DNA of 64,000 nucleotides, taken from NCBI GenBank assembly GCA_010015655.1, contig ML976664.1:536011-600010 (forward strand). Direction: 5' to 3'. This stretch comes from Bimuria novae-zelandiae CBS 107.79 (Eukaryota; Ascomycota; Dothideomycetes; Pleosporales; Didymosphaeriaceae). Each line of letters begins with the position of its first letter. The first letter of the stretch is position 1. Shown in pieces: positions 22,843 to 33,545 of this stretch. Both the position numbers and the translations under genes were made by a program. The notes beneath the pieces are model-generated. The model was not told the DNA's origin and did not search any database. It worked only from the letters and a program-made list of their open reading frames with translations.

Positions 22843-23616
22843 ATGGCCAACGAGAGGCACATATTGCCGTATGTCTTGACTACGCTGTACCAGAATACGT
22901 GAGCTGGTCAATGCGCAGAGACATTGGGGAGGGCTTCATCACAGTTGCTGTGGGCACGGGGGACAACCGCAAGTCGTTCGCGCTGCATAAGAACATATTG
23001 TGCGAGCGTTCCGAGTTCTTCCGCGGCTGCCTAAATGGCGAATGGAAGGAGACTCTCTCTAGGAAGGTCGAGCTGCCTGAAGACGATCCCGCCATCTTCA
23101 AATTATACGTCCAGTCCCTCTACGTCGTGGCACCCAAGTTGTTGCGCATGACGAGAGCTAACTCTACAGGCCGGCAACATCAACGACGCTAATGTGCACG
23201 AGTCAAACGACAACAAGTTCCGCTCTCTGGGCCAGATCTACGTACTAGCGGACAAAATGATCGATATCCGAGCAAATAATTAGGTGGTCGAAGTTATCTT
23301 CAACCGAACGAAGAATTCAGTCATACCGCTAGATTCCAATGTCTGTAATGGTCTGGGCGATATAATTATAGCTATCTGGGCTATTACCCTTAAGGATGCT
23401 CTCGTGAGGAAGTTACTGGTGGATTCCCTCGTTGAATTCCGGGTCAATAGCAGGCCTATCGAGCTCCTTGAGACGGTCACAGGAAGCCTCTCCAGGGCAC
23501 CATCAGAATTCTTGAGTCTAGTATTGGCGGCCTTGTTCCTGGACGTCAACCTGAGAGTCCGCCGCCATCGCGAGGTACAGCTCATTCTGAGTCACTACAT
23601 TGAGCCTGTCAAATGA
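22843..23616 (+). pseudogene. BTB/POZ-domain protein, broken by a stop codon
   Basis: Predicted exons are 22843-22868 (26 nt), 22919-23123 (205 nt) and 23170 onwards. The product starts MANERHILPDIGEGF and has a BTB/POZ fold: FITVAVGTGDNRKSFALHKNIL, CERSEFFRGCLNGEWKE, VELPEDDPAIFKLYVQSLY, then LGQIYVLADKMIDI. An in-frame TAG at 23281-23283 stops it after RANN, yet the same frame continues as VVEVIFNRTKNSVIPLDSNV to 23616, which is clearly the C-terminal half of such proteins. The intron 2 donor is GTCGTG, where the paralogue at 27810 has GTAAGT, so splicing may be lost as well. BTB proteins often act as substrate adaptors of Cul3 ligases. Whether a truncated BTB protein is still made is unknown. 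Confidence 0.75.
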
Positions 23617-24360
23617 ATGCGCTAGGCAGAACATCGTGGTGCGGAGAAGGGGTTTGGAGGCTCTGAAGGGCATACACAGCACAGAAATATTCATCATCTC
23701 AGATTAGGATATGTATCCAATGGGGCAATGAGTCTGGTAAAGTAGCGAAGCCAGCCAAAATTTGGTCAGGATATGCGGCAGTCAAGCTGTCCAGGCAAAT
23801 CGCACGAAGCCGCCCGATCACTCGCGTCTGCTGTACTAAGAACAACATCAAGGCAGAAAATTTGGCGTACTGAGTCTTCTTGTCATCTTTATCGCGTGCT
23901 ACCCTTCATGCAGATATCCTCTGACCCGCAAACGGGCAGAATAAAGTTCATTTGAACATATTAAGTGTCTGAGCCTAACATTCGACGGCATGCATATTTT
24001 GCCTCAATACCGTCTACCACTGTTTTCTACAAGCGTTATTCGAGTCTTTCAGCTTTTTATATCCTTCGGTTATCCCAATGATTCCTGGCTGCCCTACGAA
24101 GTGGATGTGTCCTCCTGTGTCCTTCATCAACCGTTCCTCTCATCTCCTCGCAAACGCCCATCGCCTTCGTGCGCGCATTCAAGCATATATCATATTTCTG
24201 TACAATCAATTGTCTCATCGCTTCCCTCGTTCCCCTGGCATCGCACTTCCTGAATTCCTGTCCCAAGGCTTTTATTTCTCTCTGTAGGACACGCGATACC
24301 GTCAGCGAAGCTTTCTAGCAAAGATACGGACAGGACATCACTGGTCAAACGGAAGATGTG
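23617..24360. other. Intergenic, no gene seen
   Basis: Only short unsupported ORFs occur on both strands between the BTB pseudogene and the small secreted-protein candidate. Composition is normal. Confidence 0.4.
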
Positions 24361-24594
24361 TTAAATTACCTCGGCTTGATTTACTACTCTGTTAGCGGCG
24401 TCTATTTGCTTCCATAAGTTGCAGTGCTCTTCCCACGTATACGTGCATCTCGGATCAGGTGATTCAGGTGGGTTGCATGTCTGGCGCGACTTTGTGAGGT
24501 CTTTGCACCATATAGGCCTACCATTCTCTCTATAGGGTTCTATCAGGATGGCAATCACCAGTAACAGAGCGATGATTGTTTGTTTGGTCAGCAT
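24361..24594 (-). CDS. Small secreted cysteine-containing protein candidate
   Basis: An ATG at 24594 opens a 77-aa frame. Residues 1-20 (MLTKQTIIALLLVIAILIEP) form a clear signal peptide or membrane anchor: a short basic start, then a strongly hydrophobic stretch. The mature part is polar and holds four cysteines spaced C-x9-C-x9-C-x7-C, enough for two disulfides, with several Trp and Pro residues. No family is recognised. Size, secretion signal and isolation in a decayed, transposon-rich zone fit candidate effector-like proteins of filamentous fungi, but no function is shown. It could also be a chance ORF, since no intron or homologue supports it. Confidence 0.4.
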   Translation of the reverse strand: MLTKQTIIALLLVIAILIEPYRENGRPIWCKDLTKSRQTCNPPESPDPRCTYTWEEHCNLWKQIDAANRVVNQAEVI

Positions 24595-25449
24595 CGGGGG
24601 CTTCACTGTTCAAATATGAATGTCGGGATCTAGTTTGTATATCCTGGGGTAACGTTCGGAATGATACGAAAGTTGAATTCTTGTAAGTTTGAGGCCAGAC
24701 TCATCCCTATCTTCCTCATTTTATACACTTCCTTGGAGTACATGAGTGCGCTGTTCAATGAGGTGCATTCTGTGCTGTGGTATTCTGGTTGGCACACCGT
24801 CACCATGTGCCAAAATCATACGTGGAGCCTGCGATTCCCAAGATGTTCAAATGCATAGCCTCACAGTTCGCTTTATTGTATACGCTTTTTTTACGTCTCA
24901 TTGTTCCTATGGTGAGTGGTAAAATGACCGACCTTTTCCATACTTCTTTCAAAAAGCTATTATCCATCTTGGATTGACTTAACTGTATCTACCCTGTAAC
25001 ATGGCGCATATACATGCGAATATCAAGCGCAACATTCACAGCGCTCTTGCGATAGGAGTCGCCTATCAGCGTTAAGCGGACCCACTGTTTCGGTAGTTTC
25101 ATAGCGCGTTTGCCTATTCAAATCGCTCCAAAACTTCTGTGCCTCTTCATACCTAGCAACAACAATCGAGTCATCGCACGGAATCAGTACCAAACAGCCA
25201 CACCTGTCCGAGAAAACAACATTGCCCGTACAAAGTTACGATTTCAATCCGCCTTGCGCCCTCGCCGCACGCATCTCCGCCCTACATCTATGTATACTGT
25301 TGTAGTGCGCCCTTCTGGTGCTGTAATCGTTGCGTTATAACTGATGTATATCGCATGTTCGTTTCAGGTCGTTGTTGACGATAAAAGAAAAGCCCTGGCT
25401 GATAATACCAGAGACGTTCGGGGGTAACTTCCTCGTGATAGCAGATATG
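24595..25449. other. Intergenic, no gene seen
   Basis: Short plus-strand ORFs without recognisable domains. Nothing here can be supported as a gene. Confidence 0.4.
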
Positions 25450-26903
25450 CATCGAGCACTCCTCCGGCCGGACATCGTGTCGAGAATACTACAGCCACTT
25501 TATCCTGACTGGGAAGCGGATGAGAATACATATCTGTTTCTTTATAACTGCGCCCAGGTCAACAAGCTCTTCTTTCAAGAAACATTACCTTTCTGTGGCT
25601 AGGCTGCGGTGGGCATACGCCCGGGGTCAAACACCTCGGCCTTCTTGCTCGCCACGATCCACAGAGAGCGCAGGTCTATGCAGACCATGTCACATACATG
25701 GACTTCGCCTTATTTGAGGACGGCGGTAAGGAAGGCCACTACGGTCCGATCACTTTCGACGTGGAGTATCTAGATGCACTTGCGTCGTTAGACTTTCCTA
25801 GATTGGAACGGGTCTCGATATACGGGAACGGAGAGGTGATCGTCGATCGCCAAGTAGAATGTTATGCACAGGCGCGACTGGAAAGCTTCACGTTACAGGG
25901 CGAGTTCCATGGGAACCTAGACAATTTCCTCACCACCGAGGCTCAACAGTGCCCAAAGATGAAGGATCTCAATCTCGAATGTGAAGGGTCTCTCTCTGTT
26001 CACATCCGGTCTTTTCTGGAAACAAATCCCCGCTTGGAAGGCTTTTCGCTCCCTCAGCAGCAACTGGAGTGGTCTCAGAAAGACTTCCAATCGGTCTGTT
26101 GCATGCCGGAGCTGAGGCAGCTTCATGTGCCGTATATTGAATAGTTCTGGCTGGAAAAGTCTAGACATTCGTGGCCACATTTGGACCAACTTCGCACGAC
26201 GCTTTCGAGTGAAGCTCTCGACCAGCTGGTCGCACTGGCACCAGAATTGGGCATAGTAACACTCAGGGTACCGTGTACGCCACCTACATCAGGGCTATTT
26301 ATCTCACTCTCTCGATTCGCCCACTTGAGGTCTCTGGAAATAGCTCTTGCGCGAACGAATGGACCGAGAGAACACTGCATAAACGCACAAGACCTGATTG
26401 TACTTGCACGACATAGTCCCGGGCTCGTCCAATTCCACGTTTCTGGCAAACAAGACCATCCCGTAATATATGGCATCACCGATTCATTGTTTGATGAGCT
26501 CACACGGTTTCTTCCCGAAGTGTATCATTTTGTTTTCGATGTAGACGACTCGTCGTTCCTCGGTTTCGACTCAATATGCTCTCTCGGGAAGCATTGTCGA
26601 AAGCTCTTGCAGGCTAAAATATCATGCAACATCGACTGGACAAATGATCCAGGAGCGCATCTCACAAAAGATGTGCTGTTTCCAGCGCTTTTTGAACTGG
26701 AACTGTTGTCGCGTGGGGAATCCAACGTATCGGGAACGTGGACAGTAAAGGACAGGGAAAGATTATCTGACTTTGCCAACAAGTTGGTCGAAAAACCCCC
26801 TGATTTATCCTCGGTGAGGATTTCGGGAGCAGAAGGCGTTGACGGGTATGTCAGTAAGGCTCTGGATGAGGCGATTCACAGGAGGAATTACGGAAACATG
26901 TAA
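25450..26903 (+). pseudogene. F-box/LRR-like protein pseudogene
   Basis: From the ATG at 25450 the product reads MHRALLRPDIVSRILQPLY, then NCAQVNKLFFQETLPF, an F-box-like N terminus of the type found in fungal F-box/leucine-rich proteins. At about 25590-25600 the frame breaks, apparently because one T was lost from a CCTTTTCTG run. The next frame continues with LWLGCGGHTPGVKHLGLL and ADHVTYMDFALFEDGG. An in-frame TAG at 26142-26144 interrupts it again, after which FWLEKSRHSWPHLDQL leads into LRR-like segments to 26903. One frameshift plus one stop in an otherwise well-kept 480-codon gene suggests recent loss. Intact relatives would recruit substrates to SCF ubiquitin ligases. A missed intron at the first break is possible but no good GT-AG pair fits. 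Confidence 0.65.
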
Positions 26904-27523
26904 GGAAAGATTCTCAATAACGGATGAGCATGTAATTGGTGCTGACAGTCCTGGCACGTTGGGGAACGGCTGTTGTATGTGTACGGGCTGTCGAAGCCGT
27001 GCAAGAACAGCCGGGGGAAGCAAAGAAATGCACAATTAGACTCGGCAACTACGACCCAGACACATCCTCACTTTACATGTAGGCACTGTACGCAGGTCAT
27101 GTCCAAGTACGAAAAGAAACACAACCAACCGATAAATTCTCCCTACCAAACTTTGGACCCTATTTATTCTCACGGATAGTAGCTCGAACTCTAGCAGTTC
27201 TGCGTTTACGGTCAGCCGTTCGAAGTAATCAAACAAATTTCCTCTATGATTGGGTCTCAATGGCATTTCAACAGCTGTGCTGAAGTCGAATAAGCAAATA
27301 ATACTCGCACTCTTACACCTTCATCTGAGCGGAGTAGCTTGTTATTACTTTCTCTTACTGCTCGATTGTGTCATCTGGGAACAATCCTCACTCACTCAGA
27401 CTCTGAGAATGAGATAGCCGAGCCCATCTATAAAGCTCTTACTGTACTCGTAGATCCCTAAGGCTAACCACATCACACCAGGACTCTCTTCCCTCAAGTT
27501 TCCACCAAAGGCGACCAAACACG
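26904..27523. other. Intergenic, no gene seen
   Basis: 620 bp without a supported coding region. The last 100 bp, pyrimidine-rich with CAAG/CAAAC words, are probably the 5' region of the following BTB gene. Confidence 0.4.
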
Positions 27524-28654
27524 ATGTCCAACGGCAAGAAGATCAGCAAGTAAGCCTTCGTCACATTACCGACTCTTTAAACCCAACCACTTACAGTCTA
27601 CTAGGCAGCTCGGCGGCAATATTCTGACCGTCGTGGTCGGTGAAGGCGACAACAAACGCAAGTTCGTCATCCACGAATAGCTTCTCTGTGAGTCCTCCGA
27701 GTTCTTCCGCGGTGCTATGGCAGGTACCTGGAAGGAGTCGGAGGACCGTGTGGTCCCGCTGCCCGAGAATGACCCTCAGGTCTTCGCGCTCTATCTTCAA
27801 GCCATATACGTAAGTGGACCGCAATGCCTCTCCACCTCATGCTGAAGTCGAGCGATTAGAATGGCCACGTTGAACTGGACGACTTCGACAAACACTACAA
27901 CATCATCGCTTGGGCTTCGGTCTATACCTTGGCCGACAAGCTCATAGACATGGATATCAAGAACATCGTCATCAAGAAGTTCTACGAGATTCGAGATGAC
28001 CTCTGGACTGCGTGTATCACGGCCCCACAGGCAGTGCAGATCACCTACGACCAGACTCCCGGACCATGTGGCATGCGCCAGCTATTCATTGACAGCGCCG
28101 TCTACCACTACAAGTGTCCACAGTCCGATAAGGGCGATTTCGCTGACGCCATGAAGGATTCTCCGCGTGAGTTCCTCGAGGACATGGCTGTGGCGACGGT
28201 GACCAAGAAGCTTGAGGTCATTAATCGCATGCCGGATTGTTCTTGCCCAGACACGTATGCGTTCTTCGACTACATTGAGAGGTACATTGAGAGCAAGGAG
28301 ACGAAGATCAATGACGACAAAGTTGAAGGCAGCGAGGATATGAAGGGGAAGAAGAAGACCAAGAAAGGAAAAGGCAAGAACAAGAATGAAGACAAGGCCA
28401 AGGCTAAGGGCAGCTGTTCCCATGGCAGGTGCTGTCGTTGCGACCAGAACCAGGTGTACCGGGATACATCCAATCTTTTCAATTGCAGTGAGGACGCTAT
28501 GTGGGGGTTCGGTGCCGTCGTCAACGCTCATCGCGATGCAAGTGACAACTACTGGGGCACTACCGTAGCTTGGCAGGTCGTGCGCGCTGTCAGGTCATGC
28601 ACACCCTTGTTATTAGTAAATTTAAATAAAATTATGAACTTTATAGTCTTATAA
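27524..28654 (+). pseudogene. Second BTB/POZ paralogue, broken by a stop and a 3' transposon junction
   Basis: Exons 27524-27549 (26 nt), 27605-27809 (205 nt) and 27860-28654 repeat exactly the first two exon sizes of the BTB gene at 22843, so the two are paralogues. The BTB core reads ILTVVVGEGDNKRKFVIHE, stop, LLCESSEFFRGAMAG, with TAG at 27678-27680 where Gln (CAG) would fit. Exon 3 reads FDKHYNIIAWASVYTLADKLIDMDIKN and ends in a Lys-rich tail (about 28320-28400) followed by a Cys-rich patch (CSHGRCCRCDQ). From about 28600 the frame runs into AT-rich RIPed DNA, so the natural C terminus has probably been replaced. Normal base composition elsewhere argues that the stop is a single mutation. 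Confidence 0.7.
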
Positions 28655-29345
28655 TTTTATATTGAGGTATTATTTTTTTAATATCTCTTATAATTATAAT
28701 AGTATATAGTATTTATATTAAATATGTATAATATAAAAACATATATTATATATATTAATAGAGGTATAAACTCTAAATTAGAAGGATATACACTTTTACT
28801 AGTAATAAGGCTATTTTTTAAACTTTAATAAATCTATAATTACTTTATAATAAACTTTTAAATCCTTGCTATATATTAACAGCCCTATATAGAACTTATA
28901 TTCTATATAACTAAGCTAAAGTTGTTTTAATTTTTAAGATATTTAGAATATTAAAAATACGCTAATTTTTCTCTAACTAAATTTTTTTTTATATAAGATA
29001 CCTATAGCTTAGTAATTCTGAACGTGGGTTCTATGTAATATTATTAATATGTAGTCGAAGTTTAAAAGTTTATTATAAAGTAGTTATAGAGTTATTAAAG
29101 TTTAAAAAATGGCCTTTTTACTAGTAAAAGTATATACATTTCTAATTTCTAATTTACACCTATATTAGTATATATAATATATATTTCTTTATTTTAAATC
29201 TTTAATATAAATAGTATCCTATTATAATTTTAAAAAACAATTAAAAACAATTACCTAGATATAGGGTTATAAGACTTTAAAGTTAGTGATTTTCTTGAAA
29301 TTTACTAGTAAAAAGTGGCGCGTTGACTGACGCGGCGTACTGACT
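28605..29345. mobile_element. RIPed AT-rich patch ending in a Pogo-type terminal repeat
   Basis: About 700 bp of extremely AT-rich DNA with stops in all frames and no readable motif. It ends at 29313-29345 with GGCGCGTTGACTGACGCGG then CGTACTGACTG, clearly related to the right terminal repeat of the Pogo elements at 14059 and 16413. The matching left repeat was not found, so this is a fragment or a deleted, possibly non-autonomous copy. It abuts the end of the second BTB gene. Confidence 0.55.
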
Positions 29346-29551
29346 GCCAAACTACGGTAGTTGTTCGAGGTTTTGGTACGGTCATAACGCCAGAGTAGCC
29401 TTCCCGTTTTCGCAGTTGGATTTGAAATGGGTTATATAGTCAGACCGGTCATGCTATGTGCATATCCGAGGCCTTCGTAGACTAAGCCAGCCGAATAATA
29501 TTCCAGTGCAGTGACACCATACATTGACACTGAAGTCAAGAAATTATGAAC

Positions 29552-30197
29552 TCATCCCTTTAACACAGCCTGTTGTGTCAGCCACTCCTTCAGCCTCTTC
29601 TTTGTGTCCATATCCACCAGGCAGAACTTGACAGGTCCCGACTCGCTCCATCCATCCTCTATTTTCGGTAACTCCTCCATCATGCCCACATCCTTGATCT
29701 TCTCCACAGTGTCCAGCAGACCGCCCATCCGGAACCCAAACACGACTCTGCCTTCCTGTCCCTTAACCGGTAGCATCATGCCAGTACTCTCAAAAAGATC
29801 GGAAAGTCGTTGGAGGTGCTCGTACGCTTCGCGATCGTACCCAGCAGCTTCCTCTGCATCTTTGATCAGGGCCCAGTGTTCGTCGGTGATACGCTGGCGG
29901 GTGACTGGAAAAGGCGTCAGCGGCAGTGACTCATCTGGGAGAGTCTGCTTTATCCGGTGCATGTGCATACTGTCTTGACGCTGTGCGGTAATCAACCTCG
30001 CAGCCTCTACGCTAGAGTATCCGAAGAGGCGCTGCCATCGCTCGACCGTTTCTGGCGATGGGTATTGGTTTGCGATCTGGGAATCGGCGATGGAGGCCTC
30101 GGCCAGGCGCTCAAGCTTCAATACGTATTAGCAAGGGAGGTCTTACGGGTGTAGCATATCTCACCTCGTCCCAGAGTGGGTCGGCGTTTTCGGCCAT
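29552..30197 (-). CDS. Unrecognised conserved-looking protein
   Basis: Two exons on the minus strand, 30197-30165 (MAENADPLWDE) and 30115-29552, are joined across a 49-nt intron with GTGAGA donor, a CTAAT branch site and an AAG acceptor, in phase 0. The product is 198 aa, soluble, with no signal or membrane segment. Visible features are ERLAEASIADSQIANQYPSPETVERWQRLFGYSSVEAARLI (helical, about residues 12-55) and RITDEHWALIKDAEEAAGYDREAYEHLQRL. The C-terminal half reads VVFGFRMGGLLDTVEKIKD and ends KKRLKEWLTQQAVLKG. I do not recognise a family. Clean codon usage and a well-formed intron support a real gene. No functional context comes from its neighbours. Confidence 0.75.
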
Positions 30198-32586
30198 GAT
30201 TCCAAGGTTGTGTCGATGTGGTCGTGGTATCACATCGGGTTCGTTGAGATAGGCGATTGTCTAGCAACATCGCTGCTGCCTTCTTATGTATGAGGGGTTG
30301 CCTGAGTCACTAGCTCTTGTTGTGGTTATGTCGGGCTGTCAACATCTCGTTCTGGAAACGGGAGTTTGAGTCACGCTACGAACTTCACTACAGTTAATTA
30401 TCCCGTCAGCAAGCTGTTTTGACGTTGTCGAACGATATGTATTCGTTTCCGCTGCAGTAGTACGGCGCCAATACACCAAGTGCCAGGTCAGTAGCCCGAG
30501 ATTCTAGCGATTGATTTGGTACCCAAAAGGATATTTCCGAGCCTTGGTGTGAACAAGTGCTGTCAGGCGACCGAATCAGAAAGTAGTGCTCTGAGTCAAT
30601 AGTCCTTTCCCTTGCTTCGAGGAGCTAGCCGAAGTGAAGGTAAGTCGTGTACTCCACAGGCCTGCATTCGGATGACGATCGGTCCAGGTTCCAAAGATAG
30701 AAGCACCTTCCACTTATCAAGCAAAGCCGTCAACCTCTACAAGCATAAACGTCAACGTGACTGTCAAGCGCACGCAATCTTTCAGCACTCTCGCCCTCCT
30801 ATGACATCACCCACGGCCGTCCTGACGATCTCGCCAATCGCTACCCCACCTGTCATCGAAACCGCTTTCCCTGATCTCCACGTCTCACTTCCACAATCAC
30901 TTCTTCAGTGCGACAACATGTACAGCGAAAGCTCAGACGCCGTTTCGAAGCGCCATATGCTTGAAAATGCTTAACACCACTGTTGGCGATTAGAAAAATA
31001 CACAAAAAGAGGGGTAGCGAGTGGATCGACCCGACTAAAATTGGTGGAGAAGGGTGTGGGAAAGCGAGATGAAGATGTTCCGGCAAGAGTGGATCGTGGA
31101 CACGGCAGATGTTCGCGTTGCGTCCACACGCCCACCTCCGGGGCCCAAATCGCAAGCCTCGCCTACCTGCGTCAGAATAAATAACATAGGGAATCCTCAA
31201 GCAGAAATCCAGTACAACTCCGTTTAGAGAATCTCACGCCCGACGGGCACCTTTGTTCAACGAAGACGCCCGAAGGAGGAAGGAATGGATCGCTACAACC
31301 CCGAAAATGGAAACTCGGCCCCGTGCGCGTTCCAAGGAAGTGCAGACTGCAGATCCCACACGTAGAGATGGACTCCGATATCTCGGCTCTGCGGAGAAAA
31401 GTAACATGAATGCAGCCACATGGTGCGAGAAACCGCAGCCCGTAAGCCGCCAGAAGAGTCCGCTCGCTGTCGCTCAAATAATCTGTAGGACAACTCGCAC
31501 TTCAATAAACACCTCACATATGCTATACAGTACTACACGAACCAGTAAAAAGTGTCGATATATATGGTGCGCATCGCAGCCTCGCATGACCACGTTTCAA
31601 GCCCCGGAGGATTTCCAGCCTTACGCTCCCCTCCCCCAGTCATCCACCCCCGACCGTTTCCCGAATACTCCGCAGCCGCCTCCGTAGAAGCCAATCAACG
31701 CATTCTCCTCACGGCTGTCAAACAAGCGGTGTCCTCATTGTCCCGGGGTGGATGCCTGTGTTTCATGCGCATTGTGGAGTCGGTAGACCGGCACTTCTGG
31801 ATGATGCAAACCTTGGAACCGTGAATGGCACGTGAACATCCAGCAACTTTGGAAGAAAGAGCAGGTGAGCCCGAGAGGGTAGGTGGATGGACTGTGGAGA
31901 GACAAGCATAAGACAATACCGATGATGTTCATGATTCGCTAGTAAAGGCTATGGGACAAGCAAGTAGAAAAAGATCCGCTTTTGCATGCGACCGCCCCTT
32001 CAGAGGCACAGGAGGGAATTAGGAATTTCGGATGAGGGAGTGACAAGGAGTGGTGTAAGAGTATGCCGCGGGGCATCATCGGTATACAAAAGCTGTGAAG
32101 GACCGGCACGGGCAGATCGGTGTACATCACCAAAACTCATCCGCCAAAAGAGAAAATACAAAGGAGTGTGAATCCGTGATGCCCAATAGTGCGCCCGTTC
32201 GAGATGATCAGTAGTTACCCTTTATTCCGTGTGAAAACGCCAGTAAAAAGTTTATTCAGAATATATAACACAGGAGAAACGACTTCAATGGGAGCACCGA
32301 GTAGCACACGTCTGGTGGTGGTCGGATATGCCCCTTCGAAATCAACACACAGCTCAGCCCAGAAGATGACGTTCTCGCAACGCCGGCTGAGTAACGCAGA
32401 TGCAAAATGCGGGTCTTACTCTCGTCAGACATGGGTGCGCACGGTGCGCAGGACGTAACAAGAGGGTATGATTAGGCGGATTGGACGTAGAGTAAGGTTG
32501 AGTAGTTTGGGTATCTCGTCGAAAGCCAGCGTGAGAGAGTGGCAGTGGGAGTGGGTGGTCGGTCATGGTCGCCATCGTCAAAGTGC
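30198..32586. other. Intergenic, no firmly supported gene
   Basis: About 2.4 kb with several short ORFs but none with clear protein character. One weak candidate runs on the plus strand from the ATG at 31586: MTTFQAPEDFQPYAPLP, a TAG at 31685-31687, then in the same frame KRCPHCPGVDACVSCALWSR to a stop at 31786. It has a Cys-rich CxxC-type end but needs a read-through or a missed intron. Confidence 0.4.
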
Positions 32587-33545
32587 TTATGCGTTCGTAA
32601 CCTATTGGCCGTTAGCTTTCTGTACGCCGCGGTGCTAGTTTTGTGCAGTCCGGCTCACCTTCAATATCCGCCTTGAGTAGTCCTCGTTGTCTGCAATGCT
32701 GCCGTTGCTTTGCCTCCTGGCCATAAACTCCGGATCCAGGCGCGAGTCCGTAATGGAGGAGTTGCTGGTGTGCAGCTTGCCTCCGGAGATGAATGAGTTC
32801 GCAGCCGCCTGGCGACGGTATTCTTCTTCCACGGCACGCTTCCTCTGCCGCCGCAAGAAGAAGAAGACTCCGCCGATGATAGCAGCGAGTACGAGCACAC
32901 CGACCACGACACCGGCTGCAATGCCTGCCGTGTTGGGCCCCTTCTTCTCGGGCTCGGGAGCTACGCCGGAAGCGACGGCGGAATCGGCAGGTCCTGACGA
33001 GCTCGTGGCCCGCGACGTGCCTGAAGTAGTGGAGGGCGTTGCGGAAGACGACGAAGACGACTGGGGTTTGAAATAGGGAACCTCGTTGCGCGAGTTTCCT
33101 GTCGACATAACCCACAGCAAGCCACGCCCACCGCCTACACCACCGTTAGCGCACACGTAGGGCTGCTGCGTACGGGAGGCGACTTACACTTGGTCCTGTC
33201 GTCGCCAGAACATGACGTGTTGCACGTCGAGTTCGCCACTTGCGAATCTTTGGGCGGGTACTCGTCACCACACCAGCAGTGGTCGCCGTCAGAGAGGCCT
33301 AGTACGTCCTTGTCGAGCCCCAGGCAAATCTGTTGGCACGAGCCGGCGGTGACGAATAAACCCTTGCCGTGGTCTTCAAGCGGAACGCCCGTCTCGAAGC
33401 AGCCGATGGTCTCCATTGCGTTCGCCGGCAGAGTCGCCGTCGGTGTGGGGATGGATACAATCTTGGACGACGACGCATCCTGGGCCGAGGCCATCGAGAG
33501 GAGCGCGGCCGCCGCGAAGGCGGACACTATTCTGATGGAAAACAT
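32587..33545 (-). CDS. WSC-domain membrane protein (cell-wall stress sensor type)
   Basis: Exons 33545-33188, 33134-32659 and 32601-32587 give 282 aa. Residues 1-21 are a signal peptide. Residues 45-120 are a WSC domain with eight cysteines (CFETG, CQQICLGL, HCWCGDEYPP, CNTSCSGD, KCGG). After it come a Ser/Thr-rich stalk (143-180), a single membrane helix (about 189-213, AGIAAGVVVGVLVLAAIIGGV) and a basic cytoplasmic tail (RRQRKR) with the conserved C terminus NEDYSRRILKVTNA. The last exon is only 15 nt, yet it restores the RILKVTNA ending that read-through would lose. WSC sensors sit in the plasma membrane, are O-mannosylated and report wall stress to Rho1/PKC signalling. A role as a sensor is likely but not proven; other fungal WSC proteins of this layout have unknown roles. 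Confidence 0.9.

Noticed and set aside
22668..22862. Minus-strand ORF with an Arg-Ser run
   Set aside because: The RS run is produced by the CTGCTT microsatellite; there is no other coding support and it overlaps the BTB gene start.
28605..29345. Complete Pogo element
   Set aside because: Only a right-end repeat is visible; no matching left repeat and no transposase motif could be found, so it is called a fragment.
31586..31786. Possible small Cys-rich protein (MTTFQAPEDF...CPHCPGVDACVSC)
   Set aside because: It needs read-through of a TAG or an intron without good splice sites. The cysteine pattern is suggestive, but the evidence is too thin for a feature.
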